Below are positions 32,756-39,823 of a stretch of DNA of 64,000 nt, piece after piece. Every line of letters starts with the position of its first letter. Within the stretch, counting starts at the first letter, position 1. The position numbers were made by a program, and so were the translations under genes. The stretch covers positions 1-64,000 of the forward strand of contig CAJTRO010000018.1 of NCBI GenBank assembly GCA_910579015.1, read 5' to 3'. Under the pieces are notes generated by a model. That model was not told the origin of the DNA and searched no databases. It saw nothing but the letters and a program-made list of their open reading frames with translations. This DNA is from an uncultured Dorea sp. (lineage in GTDB: Bacteria > Bacillota_A > Clostridia > Lachnospirales > Lachnospiraceae).

Positions 32756-34150
32756 ATGGGAAGCTATCTGAATCCGGGAAGCGGATTATTCGAGATGTCG
32801 CTGGGATCGGAGATATATGTTGACAAAAGCAGGCTGATTGAACAGACGAACCGCTGTGTCCGGACGCAGCAGAGGTATATGTGTGTCAGCAGACCGCGCA
32901 GATTCGGTAAATCTATGGCGCTTGATATGCTTGCCGCATATTACGACAGGACAGAAGATACAGAAGAAATGTTTCAAGGACTGGTGATAAGCCATTCGGA
33001 ATCGTACAGGAAGCATTTGAACAAATATGATGTGATACGGATCAATATGCAGGAATTTTTAAGCGTCGCAAAGGATAAGGATGAGATGTTGAAAATGCTT
33101 AAGGATTACCTGAGTTTCGAATTGCTTGAATATTACATGGATATACAGTTCCGGGATGAGAAGAATCTGGTCCAGGTCATGAAAGATATATACAAGGTGA
33201 CAAAGCGCTCGTTCGTTATCCTGATTGACGAATGGGACTGTCTGTTCCGGGAATATCAGCAGGATAAGGATATGCAGAAGCAATATCTGGATTTTCTCCG
33301 GGCGTGGCTTAAGGATAAAGATTATGTTGCGCTTGTGTATATGACGGGAATTTTACCGATTAAGAAGTACGGCTCGCATTCGGCGCTGAATATGTTCGCG
33401 GAATATTCCATGACAGATCCGGGAAATCTGGCAGAATTTTTTGGCTTTACAGAGGATGAAGTGAAGGCATTATGTGCAGAGTATGCCATGAATTATGAAG
33501 AAGCAGGGGCATGGTATAATGGATATCATCTTTTGACACATGGGAAAGAGGGCAGCAGGATGTACGCGATGTACAGCCCCAGATCCATCCAGGAGGCAAT
33601 GCTGAGGCATAAGTATGGGACCTACTGGAATCAGACAGAGACGTATGAGGCGTTGAAGGTTTATATCCAGATGAATATGGACGGCTTGAAGGATGCTGTT
33701 GTTAAGATGCTTGCGGGCGGGGAGGTTCCGGTTAATACAGGGACATTTGGTAATGATATGACAACCTTTGCGACGAAGGATGATGTGCTGACACTTCTGG
33801 TACATCTTGGATATCTGTCGTATGACAGTGAGAAGGGAACTGTGGCTATCCCCAATAAGGAAGTTGCGCAGGAGTATGTGAATGCGGTCAGTACGATGGA
33901 TTGGCGTGAAGTGGCGGGAAAGGGATTTGCTGATATCTGTTTTATTCCGAGAAAGATACATGAGGATAAACCGGCAGTAGTGATCGAGCTTAAATGGGAT
34001 AAGAGCGCGAAGGGTGCGATTGCACAGATTCGGGAAAAAGGTTATGTAGATGCATTGAAAGAGTATCACGGGAATCTGATACTGGCAGGAATTAATTACG
34101 ATAAAAAGACGAAGAAGCACAGTTGTGAGTTAGAAAAGAAGGATATATAA
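32756..34150 (+). CDS. AAA-ATPase-like / PD-(D/E)XK nuclease-superfamily protein, internally shortened
   Basis: A 464-residue protein of the AAA-ATPase_like (PF09820) plus PDDEXK_9 (PF08011) type common in gut anaerobes. It has YVDKSRLIE, Walker A SRPRRFGKSMALDML (about residues 46-60) and FVILIDEWDCLF as Walker B. The middle contains GYHLL and the YSPRSI stretch. The C-terminus has GKGFADICFIPRK and VIELKWDKSAKGAI, the D and ExK of the nuclease fold. In relatives of 520-570 residues, some 80 residues separate the helical middle from GFADI. Here TMDWREVAGKGFADI joins them directly, an apparent in-frame deletion. These genes come in many copies per genome; function is not established. Confidence 0.85.
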   Translation: MGSYLNPGSGLFEMSLGSEIYVDKSRLIEQTNRCVRTQQRYMCVSRPRRFGKSMALDMLAAYYDRTEDTEEMFQGLVISHSESYRKHLNKYDVIRINMQEFLSVAKDKDEMLKMLKDYLSFELLEYYMDIQFRDEKNLVQVMKDIYKVTKRSFVILIDEWDCLFREYQQDKDMQKQYLDFLRAWLKDKDYVALVYMTGILPIKKYGSHSALNMFAEYSMTDPGNLAEFFGFTEDEVKALCAEYAMNYEEAGAWYNGYHLLTHGKEGSRMYAMYSPRSIQEAMLRHKYGTYWNQTETYEALKVYIQMNMDGLKDAVVKMLAGGEVPVNTGTFGNDMTTFATKDDVLTLLVHLGYLSYDSEKGTVAIPNKEVAQEYVNAVSTMDWREVAGKGFADICFIPRKIHEDKPAVVIELKWDKSAKGAIAQIREKGYVDALKEYHGNLILAGINYDKKTKKHSCELEKKDI

Positions 34151-34190
34151 GTTAATCATACATTCCCGGGAGCGTGCTTTAGTCAAAAAG

Positions 34191-34233
34191 AAGGGGTTGT
34201 TGCGAAATGCTGTTTATACGCAACAACCCTTTT
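34191..34233. terminator. Bidirectional terminator between convergent genes
   Basis: A 14-bp near-perfect stem (AAGGGGTTGTTGCG with CGCAACAACCCTTTT) has T-rich sequence on both sides. It serves the AAA-ATPase gene on the plus strand and the pilus operon ending at 34239 on the minus strand. Confidence 0.88.
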
Positions 34234-34238
34234 ATCTG

Positions 34239-35297
34239 TTACCGCAGTTTCTTGCCCAGCATATCCGGGTTAGTCGCATAAGACAAGGCTGTATCCCGGG
34301 AAATGATTCCGTTACTGTAGAGCCGTGCCAGACTGGTATCCATAGAGAACATATCCGGATTCGAGGAAGAGTACACAATACCTTCGATCTGCGGAATCTT
34401 GTTGTCACGGATCATGTTACGGATGGCCGGTGTAACGGTCATGAGCTCAAATGCAGGAACCATCGTCCCGTTTACGGTCGGGACTAACTGCTGCGACACT
34501 ACAGCCTGGAGGACCATGGACAGCTGGACGGCTATCTGGCGCTGCTGGCTGGACGGGAACACATCAATGATTCGGTCAATGGTGTTCGCGCTTCCTATGG
34601 TGTGCAGTGTCGAGAAGATCAGATGTCCGGTCTCGGCGGCAGTCATTGCAACCTGAATAGTCTCATAATCACGCATCTCGCCAAGCAGGATAACATCCGG
34701 GCTCTGACGAAGCGACGCACGCAGGGCGGTCACGTAACTCTCCGTATCTACATTGATCTCGCGCTGGCTGACGATGCTCTTCTTGTGCTGGTGAAGGAAT
34801 TCCAGAGGATCCTCAAGCGTAATGATGTGCTTCTCAAAATTCTGGTTGATGTCGTCGATCATACAGGCAAGGGTAGTAGATTTACCGCTTCCGGCAGGAC
34901 CGGTTACCAGTACCAGACCTTTGGAGAAACGCGCCAGCGACATAATACTGTCTGAAATACCAAGAGAAGCGGGATCAGGCAGGTTAAATGTGATGACACG
35001 GATGACCGCGGACAGAGAACCTCTCTGCTTGTATGCATTGACACGGAAACGGGACATGCCCGGAACCGCGAAGGAGAAATCGTCATCACCAGTCTCAAGC
35101 AATATATCCATGGAGCGGTTACCGGCGAGCTCATAGATATCCTTGATGATCTCCATGGTATCCTTTGGAAGCAGGCGTTCGCCGGTCTCCACGCCCATAG
35201 TGTTGTTCATACGCATAGATGCCGGAAGGCCGGCTATAATGAAGATATCAGAGGCATTGTTGTCGATTGCCTTCTGAAGCAGTTCTTTCGTGTTCAT
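34239..35297 (-). CDS. pilT: Type IV pilus retraction ATPase
   Basis: A 352-residue PilT-type ATPase. It has the N-terminal lead NNASDIFIIAGLPASMRMN, Walker A GPAGSGKSTT (about residue 135), the Asp box (ITLEDPLEF), Walker B VILLGEMRDYETI, and the His box ETGHLIFSTLHT. These match PilT rather than PilB/GspE; length (about 350) and the absence of the PilB N-terminal domain agree. It powers pilus retraction, hence twitching, adhesion or DNA uptake. It is the last gene of the operon running from 38234. No assembly ATPase gene lies in the window. Confidence 0.94.
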   Translation of the reverse strand: MNTKELLQKAIDNNASDIFIIAGLPASMRMNNTMGVETGERLLPKDTMEIIKDIYELAGNRSMDILLETGDDDFSFAVPGMSRFRVNAYKQRGSLSAVIRVITFNLPDPASLGISDSIMSLARFSKGLVLVTGPAGSGKSTTLACMIDDINQNFEKHIITLEDPLEFLHQHKKSIVSQREINVDTESYVTALRASLRQSPDVILLGEMRDYETIQVAMTAAETGHLIFSTLHTIGSANTIDRIIDVFPSSQQRQIAVQLSMVLQAVVSQQLVPTVNGTMVPAFELMTVTPAIRNMIRDNKIPQIEGIVYSSSNPDMFSMDTSLARLYSNGIISRDTALSYATNPDMLGKKLR

Positions 35298-35361
35298 AGT
35301 TCAATCTCCCTTAATTATATTTATCAATTGATGCGGATAGATTCGGCTGTTTGGCATTTTC

Positions 35362-35844
35362 TTACGGCTTAAAGAGGTTCAGCTGATCGTCACCGTTCCA
35401 CTCGGAAGAAGCGATCTCCTTCCAAGAGGTAATCTTGTAGTACCCTTCCTGCATCTGTCCGGGTTTGTTCAGTGACAGAACAACCTTGAGAGACCGTTTT
35501 TCCGTTACCGGGACTTCGTATGTCACGGTAGGCGTCTCTTTGGAAAAATCTGCCGTAATACCGTTAAGGAGCGCTAATTGTCTGTCAGCGCTGGAGTAAT
35601 AGCTGTCACGATTCCTGGTATATGTGTCGTGCAGGATCGTGTCGATCTCCTGAAGCGTTCTGGTGGCCGTATTCGAAGCCTCGTAGTAATCCTGATTATG
35701 CTGTGCAAGCTTCTGGCTGTAGTGGTATTCGCTGACAGAACCAGATAATGACAACGTGGAAAATGTCACCAGGCACAGGACAATAAACGTCATGAGCAGT
35801 GACACAGATCCTATATTTGTTACGGGAAATGAAGGTTTTTTCAT
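35362..35844 (-). CDS. Pilus-operon membrane-anchored protein
   Basis: A 160-residue protein with a single N-terminal membrane helix (SVSLLMTFIVLCLVTFSTLSL) and an extracytoplasmic remainder rich in Tyr, Thr and Gln. The N-terminus (TNIGSVSLLMTFIV) lacks the Glu5 of a normal prepilin, but the architecture fits a PilX/PilV-like minor component. It lies between a prepilin gene and pilT on the same strand and is probably part of the pilus machine. I do not recognise a named family. Confidence 0.7.
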   Translation of the reverse strand: MKKPSFPVTNIGSVSLLMTFIVLCLVTFSTLSLSGSVSEYHYSQKLAQHNQDYYEASNTATRTLQEIDTILHDTYTRNRDSYYSSADRQLALLNGITADFSKETPTVTYEVPVTEKRSLKVVLSLNKPGQMQEGYYKITSWKEIASSEWNGDDQLNLFKP

Positions 35845-35905
35845 GATAGAAAAACATCCTCTCTTAAAATGTGCATTAAGCAGTATATGCTGTAATGACT
35901 TTTTC

Positions 35906-36343
35906 TTAGTTCATATGCTGTCTGTAAGTATCCACCTTAAGACTGTAGATACACTCGGTATCGTCATTGGCGTAGAGCGCGATATCATAGGTCGTAACCC
36001 CTGTATCCTCTGGTGAAGAAGAGATATCCAGGTGATACTGAGAATCGTCTTTTTTGCATGTCTGGAAATCTTCGTTAAAGTAGATAAAACCGCCGTCATC
36101 TGATAGATCGGAACCGGAATAGATCTCATCAAGCTGTGCCGCCGGCTGTCCGCCCTGGCTCAGGATCTCGGCAACGGAACTGCACTGTCTTACCGCCATA
36201 TCCAGTTCCTCGGTATCCGCTCCCATGTTGTGGGCCTTCACGAATAATTGCAGGCAGATGGCGCTTACAACAGAGAAGAACAGGATCGCTATGATAATCT
36301 CCATCAACAGAAGTCCGGAACGGCTGGATGTCTGCTTTTTCAT
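35906..36343 (-). CDS. Type IV prepilin-like protein
   Basis: A 145-residue protein with a type III (prepilin) signal: SRSGLLLMEIIIAILFFSVV near residues 7-26. The Gly before the hydrophobic run is the peptidase cleavage point and the Glu five residues later is the conserved Glu5. The remainder is a small globular domain with two Cys and many Asp/Glu. It is a minor or major pilin of the operon. Its start overlaps the end of the upstream DUF4860-like gene by 4 bases (ATGA). Confidence 0.85.
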   Translation of the reverse strand: MKKQTSSRSGLLLMEIIIAILFFSVVSAICLQLFVKAHNMGADTEELDMAVRQCSSVAEILSQGGQPAAQLDEIYSGSDLSDDGGFIYFNEDFQTCKKDDSQYHLDISSSPEDTGVTTYDIALYANDDTECIYSLKVDTYRQHMN

Positions 36344-36825
36344 TGGACGCTCCTTTCTGAGGTGATCAGGGAGCCTTCATGCCCCTGACTGTCAATGGTG
36401 GTAAACTGATAGAGATGGTCGTCAATCTGTGACATTGACAAAGTGTCGATCTCCATGATATTCTTGCCATTCTTAAGGGAAACGTCAGCATCATCTCTGG
36501 TAAACAGTTCCTTGAGCATCCCGTCGCAGGCATAGATATAAGTAGTGCATGGAATGCCGTTATAGTCGGCAGACAGGGCAAGACATTCGATATCTTCCAA
36601 GGTAGTGAGCGACAGCGCTCCGTCAGAATCGTTCTGACGTATCTTCTCCGAGATATAGGACAGAGCCGTCCGGTTCTCGTCATTGGCCTGGAGCTGATCG
36701 GTGGTGGAGCCGTATATGTCTGCCGCCAGGATCAACACGACAAGCGAGGAAGCGGCAAATACAAAGAATAATGCAATTGGAAATATAAAGTCAATGACAT
36801 GCCTGCTCCGTGTCTGGAATCGCAT
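36340..36825 (-). CDS. DUF4860-like pilus-operon protein
   Basis: A 161-residue protein with a basic N-terminus and one membrane helix (IDFIFPIALFFVFAASSLVVLIL), then an extracytoplasmic domain with paired Cys (ECLALSADYNGIPC). It resembles the DUF4860 proteins found in clostridial type IV pilus operons. It probably acts as a minor pseudopilin, although it lacks an obvious prepilin cleavage site. It directly abuts the gene before it (36826) and overlaps the gene after it, so expression is tightly coupled. Confidence 0.75.
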   Translation of the reverse strand: MRFQTRSRHVIDFIFPIALFFVFAASSLVVLILAADIYGSTTDQLQANDENRTALSYISEKIRQNDSDGALSLTTLEDIECLALSADYNGIPCTTYIYACDGMLKELFTRDDADVSLKNGKNIMEIDTLSMSQIDDHLYQFTTIDSQGHEGSLITSERSVQ

Positions 36826-37161
36826 CTATCTGTCCCTCCTGTCTATAATGGTAACATCCGGTATAATATTACTGCCTAATACCTGATAATCAACGAAGAA
36901 CTTTTCGTCATCATAGGTAAGACCATAGTTATCCTTCAGATATTGAAGACTCTCCGGATAGGCCCCCTCGATGGAATAGCAGTGAACAATCCCACGGTTA
37001 ACAGCCTGCTCAAGAGTCTGGATTTCCTGGTCGTCTGTCTTATCTGAAACAATAGATGTTCCTGCTATGAACAGGGCAACGATGATCATAAAACAGACAA
37101 TAGAAACAATAAAATTTCTTGATGTCCCACTGCTTTTCTGTGTTTCAAAACGATGTTTCAT
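36826..37161 (-). CDS. Pseudopilin-like small membrane protein
   Basis: A 111-residue protein with an N-terminal helix (FIVSIVCFMIIVALFIAGTSIV) followed by a region like the pseudopilin fold (LEQAVNRGIVHCYSIEGAYP, SLQYLKDNYGL). The last part resembles the DPWG/processed-peptide arrangement of GspG-type proteins. No Gly-Phe cleavage site is visible. It follows the pilC-like gene by 23 bases and is part of the same transcript. The exact role is unknown. Confidence 0.72.
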   Translation of the reverse strand: MKHRFETQKSSGTSRNFIVSIVCFMIIVALFIAGTSIVSDKTDDQEIQTLEQAVNRGIVHCYSIEGAYPESLQYLKDNYGLTYDDEKFFVDYQVLGSNIIPDVTIIDRRDR

Positions 37162-37184
37162 GTATATTACCTCCAGGATAATAC

Positions 37185-38234
37185 CTATAAGCTTGACATA
37201 ATACCCATAAGCGGCAGCATTACGGACAGAAGGATCATACCTACAACCAGGGAAAGAACGATAACCAGCGTCGGTTCCAGTGTGGCAATGATGCTGGTGA
37301 ACTTCTGGTCAATCTCCTCCTGATATCTGTCGGCAATCTCCTGCATGACTTCATCAAGGGCGCCTGTCTTGGAGCCGATCGAGGTCATTCGGGCATAGAT
37401 ACCTGAGAATACGCCTGCACTCAGCAGGGACTTGGACAACTCCTCGCCCTGATCGAGCGCTTCTTTACAGGTGTTAAGCCGGCCTGTAAAGCCGTCATTG
37501 CTGATAAGTGCAGAGACAAGGTCCAGGCTTTCTTCCGGGCTCATACCGCTGCTTAAGGTAAGCGCCATCCCGCTTGCGAAACGGCAGGCGGCCAGCTTCT
37601 CCGAAAATGATTTCGTCCAGGCAAAATGTGAGGTGAAGGAAGCAAACGCGGCGCGTCCGCTCTTCGTCTTTGCAAAATACAGGACCAGAACCGCAAGAAC
37701 ACCGATCAGCACGATCAGTACGATGGAATAACGGTTGATCGCCACTCCGAAATTAAGAATAGCCTTGGAGAATCCGGTCATCTCGCTTCCGAGCTGTCTG
37801 AACACCTGGTTGAAGATGGGCATTACCTTGGTCACGAGTACAAGGATGACAAGAAGCATCATGAATACCATGATCAAAGGATAAGTGACTGCGTTCTTAA
37901 TAGACTGTGAGATGGAAGCCTCTCTCTCATAGTGGGAGGAGAGGGCGCTCATAACCTCGTCTAATTTACCGGTATATTCACCGATCTGCACCATATGAAG
38001 CATATAGTCGGGAAATGCCTGTGTGGAGGAAAGTGCTTCGTAGAAGCTTCCGGTAGACTGCAATGTCTCGTCCATAAGCTTTAGGAGCTTCTCTTCTTCC
38101 GGATCTGCCGCCTCCTCCAGCATCAGGGCGATGCCTTCCATGGTCGAGATCCCTGCTTTCAGTATCATAGCCATCTGAGAACAGAAAGACGAGATCTCCA
38201 TGTTAGATAGTGGGGTAAGTGTTGGTACTGCCAT
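37185..38234 (-). CDS. pilC: Type II/IV secretion inner-membrane platform protein (PilC/GspF)
   Basis: A 349-residue protein with two repeated GspF domains. The first has SFCSQMAMILKAGISTMEGIALM and VQIGEYTGKLDEVM, followed by a membrane helix. The second has CRFASGMALTLSSGMSPEESLDLV and TGALDEVMQEIADRYQEEID, followed by a final helix. This is the platform protein that couples the cytoplasmic ATPases to pilin movement. Length is normal. It is the first gene of the pilus operon in this window, with AAGGAGT before the ATG. Confidence 0.93.
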   Translation of the reverse strand: MAVPTLTPLSNMEISSFCSQMAMILKAGISTMEGIALMLEEAADPEEEKLLKLMDETLQSTGSFYEALSSTQAFPDYMLHMVQIGEYTGKLDEVMSALSSHYEREASISQSIKNAVTYPLIMVFMMLLVILVLVTKVMPIFNQVFRQLGSEMTGFSKAILNFGVAINRYSIVLIVLIGVLAVLVLYFAKTKSGRAAFASFTSHFAWTKSFSEKLAACRFASGMALTLSSGMSPEESLDLVSALISNDGFTGRLNTCKEALDQGEELSKSLLSAGVFSGIYARMTSIGSKTGALDEVMQEIADRYQEEIDQKFTSIIATLEPTLVIVLSLVVGMILLSVMLPLMGIMSSL

Positions 38235-38338
38235 ATGTACTCCTTTCTTGGCCTGAAGACAGGGCCATGCGGCTCTGTTTTCAGGAGATTTGATATGCTT
38301 ATCTGATATAATCTTATTTTATCTATAGAAAAATTCAG

Positions 38339-39319
38339 CTAATAGGAATACTTCAAAACATAATTGGAGCCGTCGCCAATGTATTTCTTAAGGCCTGAAC
38401 TGCTTGAACTTGCCGCAAATGTCGGATCCATCAGGCTCCAGGACTGACCGTCGAATTCTATGATATCGTCAATCCAGCCCGTACCGGTGAGATAGACGCT
38501 GATCCAGGCATGGTAGACTTCGCCTGCATAACCGACTTCCAGCTTCGTCGGGATACGCTGGGAACGCAGCATGGCTGACATCAGCGCAGCGTAATCGAAG
38601 CAGATTCCCTTGCCGGACTTTAAGGTATCGTCTACATTGGGGAGATAGCCGTAGGCCACGCTCTCCGCCTTCGCATCATCATAAGTAACATTCTTGATCA
38701 CATAATGATAAATCTCACGCACAACATCCAGATCGGAATGGGCTTTGGACGCCAGATCCTTGGCCTTAGATACGGTCTGGGCCTCGGGAGTGAAGTTCAC
38801 GTACTGGTTCGGATACAGAAACGGAAGAAATTCGTCGGAGATCGCCGCATCAATATCCTGGGAAAAGGCAATAGTATACATATCTCCTTCTACATTCTCA
38901 AGAACCGTCAGAGAATAGGCGCCATTCCCGCCCGCGAGAGGAAATGTCTCGAACTGGCCGCCCTTCGACAGAAGATAAGTATAAGTAATGCCGTTAGGGG
39001 AGGCAATCTGTAATTTGACCTTGGGATTGGATCCGCGATACTGGATCATGACATAGCCCTGATCCGTGTGAGAGGCGTCAATCGTTACCAGGTCGGCTCC
39101 ATAAGTAACCGTTCCGTCGGCCGCAGGAACAAGCACGTTGGGAGTGTTATCCCTCAGAGGGCCGGAATCCTCGCTGTTTTTATCCTTCTTGCTGCCTCCG
39201 ATGCCACGTTTGCCGCTGTTATCGGCGGCTTTGCTGTCCCCGCCGCTGCCACAGCCACAGGAAAGAACGCTGCATAGGACAAGCAACAATACAGAGTAGA
39301 ATATTGTCTTTTTGCGCAT
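38339..39319 (-). CDS. Transglutaminase-like lipoprotein
   Basis: A 326-residue exported protein. I use ATG 39319 because GGAGG lies 9 bases before it; the ATG at 39328 directly abuts GGAGG. A lipoprotein signal peptide (LLLVLCSVLSCGC) leads to a low-complexity Gly/Ser/Lys linker and a beta-sandwich-like region. A transglutaminase-like core follows: Cys in GKGICFDYAALMSAML, His in VYHAWISVYL and Asp in LMDPTF. The complete triad suggests an active cysteine peptidase or transglutaminase at the cell surface. It is on the same strand as the pilus genes, 104 bases upstream of pilC, and could act on surface proteins. Confidence 0.88.
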   Translation of the reverse strand: MRKKTIFYSVLLLVLCSVLSCGCGSGGDSKAADNSGKRGIGGSKKDKNSEDSGPLRDNTPNVLVPAADGTVTYGADLVTIDASHTDQGYVMIQYRGSNPKVKLQIASPNGITYTYLLSKGGQFETFPLAGGNGAYSLTVLENVEGDMYTIAFSQDIDAAISDEFLPFLYPNQYVNFTPEAQTVSKAKDLASKAHSDLDVVREIYHYVIKNVTYDDAKAESVAYGYLPNVDDTLKSGKGICFDYAALMSAMLRSQRIPTKLEVGYAGEVYHAWISVYLTGTGWIDDIIEFDGQSWSLMDPTFAASSSSSGLKKYIGDGSNYVLKYSY

Positions 39320-39449
39320 ATGTGACATCCTCCTTAAACAGTGAAAATGTTAGTGAAAATATATGGTACGTTCAGTATACTACGCGGTTGAAATAGAATC
39401 AATATTTTTTTCTTCCCTTTTGGCGCGATTTGTGTTATAATCAACCTAT

Positions 39450-39522
39450 GGGGTATTAGCGCAGTTGGGAGCGCGCAACATTCGCATTGTTGAGGCCAGG
39501 GGTTCGAATCCCCTATACTCCA
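39450..39522 (+). tRNA. tRNA-Ala (CGC)
   Basis: A 73-base cloverleaf: acceptor GGGGTAT with ATACTCC, D-stem GCGC/GCGC, anticodon stem CAACA/TGTTG with loop TTCGCAT (anticodon CGC, codon GCG), and T-stem AGGGG/CCCCT with TTCGAAT. The G3-U70 wobble pair that marks alanine tRNAs is present, and the discriminator is A. CCA is not encoded. A TATAAT box at 39436-39441 places transcription start just before the tRNA, though no good -35 box is visible. Confidence 0.95.
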
Positions 39523-39629
39523 TTACTTGTGGTAATGAGGTGTCCGCGAACGGAGTTCGTATAGAAATACCTCTGCTCCATGGTCATAAGGCTTAGTTCA
39601 ACCGGTGTATTTGGACTATGCCTTTTTTA
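39523..39629 (+). terminator. Post-tRNA structured region and terminator
   Basis: A 14-bp stem (39588-39601 with 39611-39624, two mismatches) followed by a TTTTT run is a good terminator for the tRNA transcript. Between it and the tRNA lies a small perfect hairpin, TCCG-CGAA-CGGA, inside a GAGGT/ACCTC stem. The remaining bases up to 39700 show nothing further. Confidence 0.7.
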
Positions 39630-39703
39630 TTTTCCGGGAGAAAAAATCAGAGATTTATTTTGCCGTTTTGTTCGAGACATAAAAAAAGAAGCCTCCGACA
39701 GTG

Positions 39704-39754
39704 TTAACCAGTTTCGGTTAAGGAGTTGAAAGGATGGTAAGAAAAGTGTATAAT
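39704..39754 (+). promoter_or_regulatory. Promoter of the GH13 gene with an overlapping dyad
   Basis: TTGAAA (39726-39731), 17 bp and TATAAT (39749-39754) form a good sigma-A promoter. Just upstream lies TTAACC-agtttc-GGTTAA (39704-39721), a perfect 6-bp-arm inverted repeat of the size bound by LacI-family sugar repressors. Confidence 0.65.
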
Positions 39755-39823
39755 ATTCCCATAACCACCGTGTCATTAATCCCAGAGGACATGGCAATAT
39801 AAAAGATGGAATGAGGAAACACA

